From: Alistipes sp.
Lineage (GTDB): Bacteria > Bacteroidota > Bacteroidia > Bacteroidales > Rikenellaceae
DNA length: 64,000 bases
Assembly (NCBI GenBank): GCA_022511345.1
Contig: JAFLRR010000007.1
Coordinates: forward strand, 1 to 64,000
Reading direction: 5' to 3'
The notes under the pieces are model-generated. The model saw only the letters and a program-made list of their open reading frames with translations, made no database searches and was not told where the DNA came from. The position numbers were made by a program, and so were the translations under genes. Positions 52,854 to 60,639 of this stretch are shown here, piece after piece; position 1 is the first letter of the stretch, and every line of letters begins with the position of its first letter.

Positions 52854-52996
52854 GGCAGACGGACGGCAGACGGACGGCAGACGGACGGGCGGGCAGGCAG
52901 GCAGGCAGGCGGCGAGCAGGAGCGGTGCTGTCGGGGATGGTGCTGTCGGGGATGGTGCTGTCGGAGATGGTGCTGTCGGGGATGGTGCTGTCGGGG
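52854..52996. repeat. cluster of three different tandem repeats (11-mer, 4-mer, 15-mer)
   Basis: Three copies of GGCAGACGGAC (52854-52886) are followed by a GGCA run of four and three-quarter copies (52892-52910). Then come five copies of GGTGCTGTCGGGGAT (52924-52996), the third with one substitution and the fifth truncated. They lie between a terminator and the promoter of the next gene. The translated frames give only low-complexity peptides. Copy number is likely variable between strains. Confidence 0.9.
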
Positions 52997-53084
52997 CGGA
53001 GTGAAAAACGGCCCCGGAACGCGGTCTGAGGGCGAAATGAAATTTTTTTTTACATTCGGGTGTACAAAACGCTAATGGCCGTTG

Positions 53085-53092
53085 TATATTTG
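53085..53092 (+). promoter_or_regulatory. -7 element for the 207-residue lipoprotein gene
   Basis: TATATTTG matches TAnnTTTG and lies 42 bp upstream of the ATG at 53135. No -33 TTTG was found at the right distance. Confidence 0.5.
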
Positions 53093-53134
53093 CACCGTTC
53101 AAACACCTTTCAACCCATTTTAACACATACCGCA

Positions 53135-53758
53135 ATGAAACGCATTTGCAAGCCATTGCTGTGCGCGGCGACAATCGTATTGTCGTCTTGCGCAGCCGTC
53201 CCCCGCGAGGCCGCCGAGCTCTCCTCGCTGCTGGGTCGTCAAATCGAAGTGCTCGAACAGAGCCACACCGCAACCGTCGAAGCCTGGTATTGCGAAAAAG
53301 AGAACGCCGCGATGCTCTTCCTCGACAACATCTGGTACAGAGACTACCTCGACCAACTCTTCGCCCGACAGGAGACCGAGGCATTCTGGAACGAAGTGAT
53401 TGCCGAGCAGCCGCAGCAGCGCGTCGAATCGCTCAAGGCCCTCACGTCGATGATTCAGAGCGACTATGCCGCACAGCGCGAACTGCTGCTCGCACCCCTG
53501 CGCAACAGCCGCGACCAGCTGCTGGCGCACGTCCGCGACCACTTCGCCCTGGCCCGCGACATGAACGCCACGCTCACCGACCACATTGCCGGAGCCAACG
53601 CTGTGCAGGAGCGGCGAAAGCGTCTGCTGGGCCGCATAACCGACGCCGACGAGTTCGAGAGCCGCCTCGACAGCCTGCTGCGCAAGGCCGACTCGCTGCT
53701 TGGACGTGCGCATACCGCCAACGCGGCATATGCGCGAATCGAAACAAAACAGTTGTAA
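53135..53758 (+). CDS. helical lipoprotein of unknown function
   Basis: The 207-residue protein has a lipoprotein signal peptide (VLSSC). The mature part is almost wholly predicted helix, with heptad-like Leu/Ala spacing, EAAELSSLLGRQIEVLEQS at the start, and several coiled-coil segments to the end. It does not resemble a family I know. It lies 23 bp upstream of another small helical protein gene, so the two are likely co-expressed. Confidence 0.75.
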   Translation: MKRICKPLLCAATIVLSSCAAVPREAAELSSLLGRQIEVLEQSHTATVEAWYCEKENAAMLFLDNIWYRDYLDQLFARQETEAFWNEVIAEQPQQRVESLKALTSMIQSDYAAQRELLLAPLRNSRDQLLAHVRDHFALARDMNATLTDHIAGANAVQERRKRLLGRITDADEFESRLDSLLRKADSLLGRAHTANAAYARIETKQL

Positions 53759-53781
53759 AAAAACTAAAACCCTAAACTTCA

Positions 53782-54060
53782 ATGGCAGACATCACCCGAC
53801 TCACAAACGCATCCGCTGAGGTCCGAGAGCACCTCAACGACCGCCACGCCGACAAAATCGCATCGCTGACAGACATGGACATAGCAGCGGTAATGGAGCA
53901 GCTCGACAAGGCTTCAGGACACGCGGCCGAATACCTCCGCCTGAAGGCCGAGGTGGACAAGGCCACCGACAAAAACGCCGTCATAGCCCGCCTGCTCGAC
54001 GTCCCCGGCCGCATAGCCGACCAGCTGCGCGACATAATCGCCCGCTTCAAAAGCCGGTAA
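53782..54060 (+). CDS. small helical hypothetical protein
   Basis: The 92-residue protein has no signal peptide or membrane segment. It is highly charged and helical (EVREHLNDRHADKIASLTDMDIAAVMEQLDKASG...), ending RDIIARFKSR. It is not recognised. It follows the 207-residue lipoprotein gene, and a joint role is possible only by position. Confidence 0.65.
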   Translation: MADITRLTNASAEVREHLNDRHADKIASLTDMDIAAVMEQLDKASGHAAEYLRLKAEVDKATDKNAVIARLLDVPGRIADQLRDIIARFKSR

Positions 54061-54165
54061 CCGACAATGACATACGGCGCATCCGACAGGTGCGCATCTG
54101 GTAAAAGCAAGATATGCAGCACAGTTTCTGTCTACATATAAGGAGACCTCTACCGGTTGAAGAGA

Positions 54166-54185
54166 TGCTATTTGGCCAAATAGCA
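54166..54185. repeat. 20-bp perfect palindrome
   Basis: TGCTATTTGG followed by its exact reverse complement CCAAATAGCA makes a 20-bp perfect palindrome with no loop. It lies in the gap between the 92-residue gene and the tRNA terminator. It could be a protein-binding site or a small hairpin at the end of the preceding transcript. Confidence 0.7.
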
Positions 54186-54202
54186 ACCGATATGCAGAAT
54201 AA

Positions 54203-54230
54203 AAAAGGGGAGTCGATTGACTCCCCTTTT
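54203..54230. terminator. bidirectional terminator downstream of tRNA-Arg
   Basis: AAAAGGGGAGTC, a GATT loop and GACTCCCCTTTT form a perfect hairpin with A/T flanks. It can terminate the minus-strand tRNA transcript and plus-strand transcription from the left. Confidence 0.88.
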
Positions 54231-54255
54231 CGTTCAAGGCGCGCGGCCGAAGATG

Positions 54256-54329
54256 TGATCCCGGCGGGATTCGAACCCACGACCCACAGCTTAGAAGGCT
54301 GTTGCTCTATCCAACTGAGCTACGAGACC
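54256..54329 (-). tRNA. tRNA-Arg (anticodon TCT)
   Basis: The reverse complement folds as a 74-nt tRNA. Acceptor arms GGTCTCG/CGGGATC pair with two wobbles. The D arm is AGCTCAGTTGGATAGAGC, the anticodon stem-loop is ACAGC-CTTCTAA-GCTGT with TCT at the anticodon position, and the T arm contains GGTTCGAATCC. The discriminator base is A and CCA is not encoded. Confidence 0.97.
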
Positions 54330-54356
54330 ATGCCTGAGCACGAAGGCCAAGCGGTG

Positions 54357-54388
54357 CAAAAGTAATAATTTATTGCGAATTTCGGAAA
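54357..54388 (-). promoter_or_regulatory. tRNA-Arg promoter
   Basis: On the minus strand, TTTC (54385-54388), 20 bp, then TACTTTTG (54357-54364) fits the Bacteroidetes promoter and lies about 28 bp upstream of the tRNA 5' end. Confidence 0.65.
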
Positions 54389-54415
54389 ACGGGACCGAAA
54401 AAAACCGCCCCGCCG

Positions 54416-56149
54416 CTATCGTCTGAACCGCGCGGTGGTCTCGCGGCGGTTGCCGCAGTTGTCGGTGACAACGACTCGCACCGTGTGCATCGCGCCGCGC
54501 TTCAGGCGGCTGTCGGCAAAGCGGTGGATGAGAAGGCCGCCCACGGGCATGTAGTCCAGCAGCGCGAACTGCCCGTCGATGTAGCACTCGTAGCTGCCGA
54601 TGCCCGAAAAGTCGTCCGACACGCCGAACGAGACGGTCGAGGCGCGCGACAGGTCGGCTCCGTCGGTGAAGCGCAGCGTAATCTTCGGTGCGACGGTATC
54701 GGCCGTGACGTAGTAGTCGCCGGCATTGCGCACCTGGCCGCGCACGGCTCCGTCGGCGTAGCTGCCGCCGGCATAGACTGCCTTGCCGCGGCGGTTGACC
54801 CACGCAAGAGCCGCATGACGCTGCAGCGACGGGGGCATGTCGCAGCGTATGGCCAGCGAGATGCTGCGGTGAAGCGGCACCGAGGTGTCGAAGATGGAGC
54901 AGACGGCGCTGGCGGCAGCCCGACTGCCGGCAGGGGGCTCCTTGGTGCCGGCCGAGTAGCGGAAGAAGGCCGACTCGTAGAGCGTGCCGGCGGGTATGGA
55001 AATCTCGGCCCATCGGTCGGCATGGCTGAAGTCGCGGCGGCGGTCGACGACCTCGCTGCCGGGGTCCGCGGCGCGGAAACACTCCTCGTCGGGCTTGCCC
55101 TCGAGCTGCAGCTCGAGGCGCGAGACATTGCCCGCCTCGTCGCAGACCTCAATCGAGAGCGCGGCCCTCTGTCCGGCATCCAAACCTATGCGGCCGTCGT
55201 CGACAAGCTCCGTATAGAAGCTGCGCAGGTTGCCGTCGAGGCGCGCAAGGCGTATGGCCTCGTTGCGCGAGGAGGTCTGCACGGGATAGTAGGACACGGC
55301 ATTGCAGTAGCGCGTGTCGGAGAACAGAAAGCCGTCCATGCGGTACTCGAAGCGCGGCTGGCCGTCGAGGGACGCAGTCACGCGATAGAGCCCGAAGGTG
55401 TTCTGCACGCCGTTTTTGCGGTCCGAAGCCTCCAGCACGAAGTAGCCGTTGCGGCCCACACGCAAGGGAGCCTCCGACGCCGCGCAGTAGAATCCAGGGG
55501 CGAGGCGTCGCACGTCGCACACCACAGCCGGAGCATTGACCGGCACGCCGCGCAGGGTGTCGATTTCGATATAGCGCAGGCGTGCGATGACGGGCGGAAT
55601 GTCGTCGTTCAGATAGAACTGTTTGGCAGCCAGAGTGTTGAGCGTGCGCTGCGAGAGCGTCTCGCGAATCTCGAAGTGGAGGTGCGGCCCGAACGAGTTG
55701 CCAGTATTGCCCGACAGAGCTATGACCTCGCCACGCGACACGGGCCACTGCCACGCTGCGAACCACATGTCGACCGAGTTCACGCCACGCAGCAGGCGCT
55801 CGTCGCGCACATACTTCTCGATGTCGTCGCGGAACTGGCTCAGATGGCCGTAGACCGACGTGGTGCCGTCGGGATGGGTTATGTAGAGCGCGCGTCCGTA
55901 GCCCGAGGGGTGGAGCGAGAGGCGCGAGACGTAGCCGTCGGCAACGGCCACGACGCGCTTGCCCGTCACGCCGTCGGTCTTGAAGTCCACACCCGAGTGG
56001 AAGTGGTCGGGGCGCATCTCGCCGAAGTTGGCCGAGTAGAGGCGCTGCACGCCCAGCAGAGGGTTGGCGCAGTCGCTCTCGGCGAGCTCCTGTCCGGCAG
56101 CTGCCGCCGAGAACAGGCAGAGGAGAAGTGTCAAAGGAAGAAGTCGCAT
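54416..56149 (-). CDS. M23 family metallopeptidase (secreted)
   Basis: The 577-residue protein has a Sec signal peptide (about 1-19) and an N-terminal LytM domain with complete zinc motifs: HSGVD (51-55), YGHLS with His102, and HLH (156-158). A long C-terminal part with beta-rich, Ig-like regions follows, including a DTVAPKI domain near 480. It is predicted to cut peptidoglycan peptides or act as a cell-wall-remodelling factor. It overlaps recX by 19 bp and is the last gene of the lptB-aroA-aroC-prmC-recX unit. Confidence 0.9.
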   Translation of the reverse strand: MRLLPLTLLLCLFSAAAAGQELAESDCANPLLGVQRLYSANFGEMRPDHFHSGVDFKTDGVTGKRVVAVADGYVSRLSLHPSGYGRALYITHPDGTTSVYGHLSQFRDDIEKYVRDERLLRGVNSVDMWFAAWQWPVSRGEVIALSGNTGNSFGPHLHFEIRETLSQRTLNTLAAKQFYLNDDIPPVIARLRYIEIDTLRGVPVNAPAVVCDVRRLAPGFYCAASEAPLRVGRNGYFVLEASDRKNGVQNTFGLYRVTASLDGQPRFEYRMDGFLFSDTRYCNAVSYYPVQTSSRNEAIRLARLDGNLRSFYTELVDDGRIGLDAGQRAALSIEVCDEAGNVSRLELQLEGKPDEECFRAADPGSEVVDRRRDFSHADRWAEISIPAGTLYESAFFRYSAGTKEPPAGSRAAASAVCSIFDTSVPLHRSISLAIRCDMPPSLQRHAALAWVNRRGKAVYAGGSYADGAVRGQVRNAGDYYVTADTVAPKITLRFTDGADLSRASTVSFGVSDDFSGIGSYECYIDGQFALLDYMPVGGLLIHRFADSRLKRGAMHTVRVVVTDNCGNRRETTARFRR

Positions 56150-56646
56150 TCTTCGTCGCTGTTTTTCACGATAAGTCCGACCTCGCTGCGCACGGTGTCC
56201 ATGTCGAAGCCGAGCGAGAGGCCATAGCGTATCAGTTTGTTTTTCAGTTCGTAATCCGATGCTGCGCGGACCGTGCGCAGCTTGCGTGCAAGGCGCTGGC
56301 GGAGCATCTTAAGGCTGTGGCCGCGGTCGGCCGAGGCCAAGGCGGCGTCGACGGTTTCGCGGTCTATGCCCTTGCGCTGCAGCGCCGCGCGTATCTTGTA
56401 CTCGCCCCAGCCGTCGAGCGAGCTCTTCTCGCGCACGAAGGCCTCGGCATAGCGGCTGTCGTCGATGAAGCGCTCGTCGACAAGTTTGCGGAGCACCTTT
56501 TCGCGGTCGGCCTCGGAGAGTCCGCGGCCGCTCATGAGCCGCAGGGCGTCCGACGACGACTTCTCGGCGCGGGCGCAGAGCCGCATGAGCGAGGCGAGCG
56601 CCTGCTCGGGGGTCCAGCTCTTTCGTTTCACGCTCTGCGGGCACAT
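56131..56646 (-). CDS. recX: regulatory protein RecX
   Basis: The 171-residue protein is a RecX-family modulator of RecA, made of three-helix repeats: ERFIDDSRYAEAFVREKSSLDGWGEYKIRAAL and the following GIDRETVDAAL. The ATG at 56646 lies 19 bp inside the end of prmC, and the frame's upstream extension lacks homology. RecX usually sits near recA, but here it sits in a mixed operon. Confidence 0.87.
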   Translation of the reverse strand: MCPQSVKRKSWTPEQALASLMRLCARAEKSSSDALRLMSGRGLSEADREKVLRKLVDERFIDDSRYAEAFVREKSSLDGWGEYKIRAALQRKGIDRETVDAALASADRGHSLKMLRQRLARKLRTVRAASDYELKNKLIRYGLSLGFDMDTVRSEVGLIVKNSDEECDFFL

Positions 56647-57458
56647 ACTATTCGGGGTTTGTCGTTCATGTCGCGCAGCATCTGCCTCATACCGAATCCC
56701 GCCGCGGCGAAGCACTCCATAACGGCTTCGGCGAAGCGTTCGTGTATCTCGACCATCACCGTGCCCGCGGGAGCGAGGCTGCGCTGCGCCACGGCAGCCA
56801 CGGCCCGGTAGAAGCGCACCGGGTCGTCGTCGCCGACGAACAGAGCCTCGCCGGGCTCGTGGTCAACGACATTGCGGCGCATCGATTCGCGCTCCGAGAG
56901 TGGTATGTAGGGCGGATTGGACAGTATCACATCGAATGTGCAGCCCAGAGGCGGCATGTCGAATATGTCAGCCTGGATAAACTCCACTTCGGCCCCGTGG
57001 TTCGCGGCGTTGCGCCGTGCATACTCCAATGCGGCGGCCGATATGTCCGTAGCCATGACACTGGCTTCGGGCAGCATGCAGGCGGCAGTGACGGCTATGC
57101 ATCCGCTGCCGGTGCAGAGGTCGAGCAGCGACTGCGGCTGCAGCGACACGGCGCGCAGCACCAGCTCCTCGGTCTCGGGGCGCGGTATGAGCACCCCCTC
57201 GCCCACCGCGAAGCGGCGCGAGCAGAACTCGGCGAAGCCGGCCACATACTGCACGGGGCGGCCATCGCGAAGCTGCGCGGCAATACCCTCCAAATCCCCG
57301 ATGCCAGCCTCGGCGTCGGGCTCCAGCAGCAGCTGCGTGAGAGTGATACCGGTCATGTCGCACACGAGCATGCGGGCCGCAGAGAGGGCCTCGCGCGGCG
57401 GGCAGTAGGACTCCAGAGCCGAGGCGAACAGTTCGACGGTTTGCCTGCGCGACGCCAT
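56628..57458 (-). CDS. prmC: peptide chain release factor N(5)-glutamine methyltransferase
   Basis: The 276-residue protein methylates the GGQ glutamine of release factors. It has the N-terminal helical domain, LDLCTGSGCIAVTAA as the SAM-binding motif, and the substrate motif NPPY in ILSNPPYIPLSE. Its ATG (57458) overlaps the aroC stop by one base (TGATG), so translation is coupled. A GTG one codon earlier is possible but less likely. Confidence 0.95.
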   Translation of the reverse strand: MASRRQTVELFASALESYCPPREALSAARMLVCDMTGITLTQLLLEPDAEAGIGDLEGIAAQLRDGRPVQYVAGFAEFCSRRFAVGEGVLIPRPETEELVLRAVSLQPQSLLDLCTGSGCIAVTAACMLPEASVMATDISAAALEYARRNAANHGAEVEFIQADIFDMPPLGCTFDVILSNPPYIPLSERESMRRNVVDHEPGEALFVGDDDPVRFYRAVAAVAQRSLAPAGTVMVEIHERFAEAVMECFAAAGFGMRQMLRDMNDKPRIVCARRA

Positions 57459-58438
57459 CACATGCGCAGTTTAAGGTCGGCCAGAGCTATGGCCATGGCG
57501 GCCTCGACGACCACGGCGGCACGCAGGGCTATGCAGACGTCGTGGCGGCCGCGAATCTGAATTGTTGCAGGCTCTCCGGCCGCGAAGTCGAAGCTCTGCT
57601 GCGGCTTGAGTATCGAGGCTGCGGGTTTTATGGCCGCGCGCACCACTATGGTGTTGCCGTTGGTTATGCCGCCGTTGACGCCGCCGTCGTTGTTGCTCGA
57701 GGTGCGGCCCGACGAGTCGACGATGGAGTCGTTGTATTCCGACCCGCGCTTGAGCGTGCCGAGGAATCCGGCACCGAACTCCACGCCCTTGACGGCCGGG
57801 ATTGAGAAGAGCAGGTGTGCCGCAGTGCTCTCGACCGAGTCGAAAAACGGCTCGCCCAGGCCCGTACCGGCGCCGTTTATCCGGCACTGCACCACTCCGC
57901 CCAGGGTGTCGCCTTCGACGAGGGCACTCTCTATGACTCCGCTCTGCATGACGCTGCTGAAGTATCCGGCAATTTCGGCCGTCGAGGTGGAGAAACGCAC
58001 CTCCGGGCCCAGAATCTTCTTGGCTACCACGCCTGCAGCCGTTATGGCCAGCGTCATGCGGCCCGAGAAGTGGCCGCCGCCGCGATAGTCGTTGTGGCCG
58101 CCGAACTTGACTGCAGCCGTGAAGTCGGCATGCGAAGGGCGCGGCAGCTTCCGCAAGTCGGAGTAGTCGGCCGAGCGGGCATCGTGGTTCTCGAAGACTA
58201 TGGTCAGGGGAGCACCCGTGGTAACGCCCTCGAAGATACCCGAGACTATGCGGGGGATATCCTTTTCGCAGCGGGCGGTAGTGCCCTCGGCTCCCGCGCG
58301 GCGGCGAGCAAGGTCGTGCTCGAAGTCCTTCTCCGACAAAGGTATGCCCGCAGGCACGCCGTCGATGCTGACACCTACCTGCACTCCGTGCGATTCGCCC
58401 CAGAGGCTCAGGCGGAATATGGTTCCGAAGCTGTTCAC
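57458..58438 (-). CDS. aroC: chorismate synthase
   Basis: The 326-residue protein converts EPSP to chorismate with reduced FMN. It has the family signatures GESHG (14-18), HADFTAAVKFGGHNDYRGGGHFSGR, and the C-terminal GRHDVCIALRAAVVVEAAMA. It is slightly shorter than the typical 350-360 residues. It lies 6 bp after aroA, so two consecutive shikimate steps are joined. Confidence 0.96.
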   Translation of the reverse strand: MNSFGTIFRLSLWGESHGVQVGVSIDGVPAGIPLSEKDFEHDLARRRAGAEGTTARCEKDIPRIVSGIFEGVTTGAPLTIVFENHDARSADYSDLRKLPRPSHADFTAAVKFGGHNDYRGGGHFSGRMTLAITAAGVVAKKILGPEVRFSTSTAEIAGYFSSVMQSGVIESALVEGDTLGGVVQCRINGAGTGLGEPFFDSVESTAAHLLFSIPAVKGVEFGAGFLGTLKRGSEYNDSIVDSSGRTSSNNDGGVNGGITNGNTIVVRAAIKPAASILKPQQSFDFAAGEPATIQIRGRHDVCIALRAAVVVEAAMAIALADLKLRM

Positions 58439-58444
58439 TGTCTG

Positions 58445-59692
58445 TTATTTTTGTCGCAACGCCGCAAGGTCGGCGAAAAATCGGGGATAGCTCTTGGCCA
58501 CGCATTCCGGGCCGAGGATCTCGACCTTGCCGTCGCAGCAGCGCAGCGCCGATATGGCCAGCGACTCGGCAATGCGGTGGTCGCCGCAGGCGTCGACGGC
58601 GGCGGCATGTATCTCGCCGCCGCGAATCTTCATCACGTTGTCGGTGTCGATGTCTATCTCGATGCCCAGGCGTCCGTACTGCTCGCGCAGCGTCTCGGCG
58701 CGGTTGGACTCCTTGTGTTCCAGCCGGCGCGTGCCCGTAATGATGCTCTGACCCTCGGCAGCCGCAGCCAGAGCCGCAAGCGCCGGAAAGAGGTCGGGGC
58801 AGTTGGTGGCGTCGAACTCGAAGGCCGCAAGCGGACGTGCGGCAGCCGTCACGCTGTCGCTGTCGTTGGTCACCTGCGCTCCGGCACGCACCAGAGCCGT
58901 CATGACGGCCGTGTCGGCCTGGCGCGACAGGGTCGAGATGTTGCGCACGGTGACCTCGCCGGCCACGGCGCCCGCCACGAGCATGGCAGCCGCCGAGCTC
59001 CAGTCGCCCTCGATGGTTATGTCGGCAGCACGGTAGCGGCGCCGGCCCTCGATGAAGAACTCCTCGTAGCCGTCGTGGAATATATTCACGCCGAACATGG
59101 CGGCCGTCTCGACCGTTATGTCGATGTAGGGCACCGACACGGGCGAGGTGACGCGCAGCGTGGTGTCCTCGGCAGCCAGCGGCAGCGCCAGCAGCAGGCC
59201 CGTGACGAACTGCGACGAGAGCTCGCCGTCGACCGTAATCTCGCCTCCGCGCAGCGGTCCGCACACCTCAACGGGCAGATAGCCTCCGCCGTCGCGGACC
59301 GTGACGCCCGCAGCGCGCAGAGCCTCGACCAGCGGCATCATCGGCCGGTGCAGGAGCGTGCGCTCGCCATATATCGTTATTGGAGTCGAGCAGAGCGAGG
59401 CTATGGGCGCGAACAGACGCGCGGCCAGTCCCGACTCGCCGGCATAGAGTCCGTTGCCGCGCGGCGAGAGTCCGCCGCGGATTGCAAGGCCGTCGTCCAG
59501 CGTGGCGACCTCGGCGCCGAGCGTCTCGATGCACCGCAGCGCCGAGCGCGTATCGTCGCAGTAGTCGAGGTTGCGTATCAGAGTCTGGCCGTCGGCAAGC
59601 AGCGAGACGGCGATTACGCGTTGTGCATAGCTTTTGGAGCAGGGAGGGGTCAGCGTGCCGCAGACCCTGCCCGGAGGTACTGACGTATCCAT
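58445..59692 (-). CDS. aroA: 3-phosphoshikimate 1-carboxyvinyltransferase (EPSP synthase)
   Basis: The 415-residue protein transfers enolpyruvate from PEP to shikimate-3-phosphate. It has the N-terminal CSKSYAQRV loop, which corresponds to the usual P-GSKS loop, and later the GLSPRG-type region and RAETLREQYGRLG near the end. The ATG at 59692 is chosen because the family N-terminus begins here and a longer frame would run into lptB. It lies between lptB and aroC. Confidence 0.93.
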   Translation of the reverse strand: MDTSVPPGRVCGTLTPPCSKSYAQRVIAVSLLADGQTLIRNLDYCDDTRSALRCIETLGAEVATLDDGLAIRGGLSPRGNGLYAGESGLAARLFAPIASLCSTPITIYGERTLLHRPMMPLVEALRAAGVTVRDGGGYLPVEVCGPLRGGEITVDGELSSQFVTGLLLALPLAAEDTTLRVTSPVSVPYIDITVETAAMFGVNIFHDGYEEFFIEGRRRYRAADITIEGDWSSAAAMLVAGAVAGEVTVRNISTLSRQADTAVMTALVRAGAQVTNDSDSVTAAARPLAAFEFDATNCPDLFPALAALAAAAEGQSIITGTRRLEHKESNRAETLREQYGRLGIEIDIDTDNVMKIRGGEIHAAAVDACGDHRIAESLAISALRCCDGKVEILGPECVAKSYPRFFADLAALRQK

Positions 59693-59702
59693 CGGAAACA
59701 AA

Positions 59703-60554
59703 TCAATCTTCACTCTCGGCGCCGGATTCGGCCGCCGATTCTTCATTCTGCCCGACTGCGGGCCCGCTCTTCACGGCGGCAGCCTCGGCGCGGCGCTTGC
59801 GGTCGAGTGTGGGGCTGTGGCGCAGCTCGAAGTTCTTGCCGAGGTAGACGCGGCGCACCATCTCGTCGGCCGCCAGCTCCTCGGCCGAGCCGGTCTTGAG
59901 GATTTTGCCCTCGTAGAGCAGATAGGTGCGGTCGGTGATGGCCAGCGTCTCGTCGACGTTGTGGTCGGTGATGATGACGCCTATGTTTTTGTTCTTCAGA
60001 GTCGCCACAATCGACTGAATATCCTCCACGGCGATGGGGTCGACACCCGCGAAAGGTTCGTCCAGCAGGATGAACGACGGGTTGATCGCCACCGCACGGG
60101 CTATCTCGGTGCGGCGCCGTTCGCCTCCCGAGAGCTGTATGCCGTAGCTCTTGCGCACCTTCTGCAGGCGGAACTCCTCGATGAGCGCCTCGACGCGCAT
60201 ATCCTGCTCGGCTTTGGTGTAGTTGTTCACCTCGAGCACGGCCCGTATGTTGTCCTCGACGCTCAGGTGGCGGAAGACCGAGGCCTCCTGTGCCAGATAG
60301 CCCACGCCCATCTGCGCGCGGCGGTAGACGGGTTCGTTGGTCAGTTCGGATATTTCGCCGTTGTCGTTTTCGAGGAAAATGCGGCCCTCGTTGGGTTTGA
60401 TTAGCCCCACGATCATGTAGAATGTCGTTGTCTTGCCGGCGCCGTTGGGGCCCAGCAGTCCGACGATTTCACCCTGCTTGACGTCGATGGAGACATGGTT
60501 CACCACCGTGCGGGATTTGTATTTCTTGACGAGTTCGCTCGTGAACAGTCGCAT
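59703..60554 (-). CDS. lptB: LPS export ABC transporter ATP-binding protein
   Basis: The 283-residue ATPase powers LPS extraction by the LptBFG complex. It has Walker [10 protein letters not shown] (35-43), a Q-loop region [12 protein letters not shown], signature LSGGERRR, Walker [11 protein letters not shown] and the H-loop TDHN. About 40 residues of acidic low-complexity tail extend beyond the E. coli length. It heads a six-gene minus-strand unit ending with an M23 peptidase. Confidence 0.95.
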   Translation of the reverse strand: MRLFTSELVKKYKSRTVVNHVSIDVKQGEIVGLLGPNGAGKTTTFYMIVGLIKPNEGRIFLENDNGEISELTNEPVYRRAQMGVGYLAQEASVFRHLSVEDNIRAVLEVNNYTKAEQDMRVEALIEEFRLQKVRKSYGIQLSGGERRRTEIARAVAINPSFILLDEPFAGVDPIAVEDIQSIVATLKNKNIGVIITDHNVDETLAITDRTYLLYEGKILKTGSAEELAADEMVRRVYLGKNFELRHSPTLDRKRRAEAAAVKSGPAVGQNEESAAESGAESED

Positions 60555-60573
60555 CGGGCACTATATTTTTTTA

Positions 60574-60581
60574 CAAAGTTA
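60574..60581 (-). promoter_or_regulatory. -7 element of the lptB operon
   Basis: TAACTTTG on the minus strand matches TAnnTTTG, 20 bp upstream of the lptB start codon at 60554. It lies close to the recQ -7 element on the other strand, so the two promoters are back to back. Confidence 0.55.
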
Positions 60582-60603
60582 TGACTTTTTCCGGAATATT
60601 TTT

Positions 60604-60611
60604 TATCTTTG
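60604..60611 (+). promoter_or_regulatory. -7 element of recQ
   Basis: TATCTTTG matches TAnnTTTG, 28 bp upstream of the recQ ATG at 60640. No -33 element was recognised. Confidence 0.55.
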
Positions 60612-60639
60612 GTTGAAATTTGGCTGAAACCACCATGCG

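Noticed and set aside
52924..52996. 15-bp repeats considered as a CRISPR array
   Set aside because: The units are directly abutting with no spacers, and there are no cas genes in the window.
52743..53384. Minus-strand 213-codon frame with repeated PTAPS
   Set aside because: The apparent repeat protein is only the translation of the 15-bp DNA repeats and runs through a terminator.
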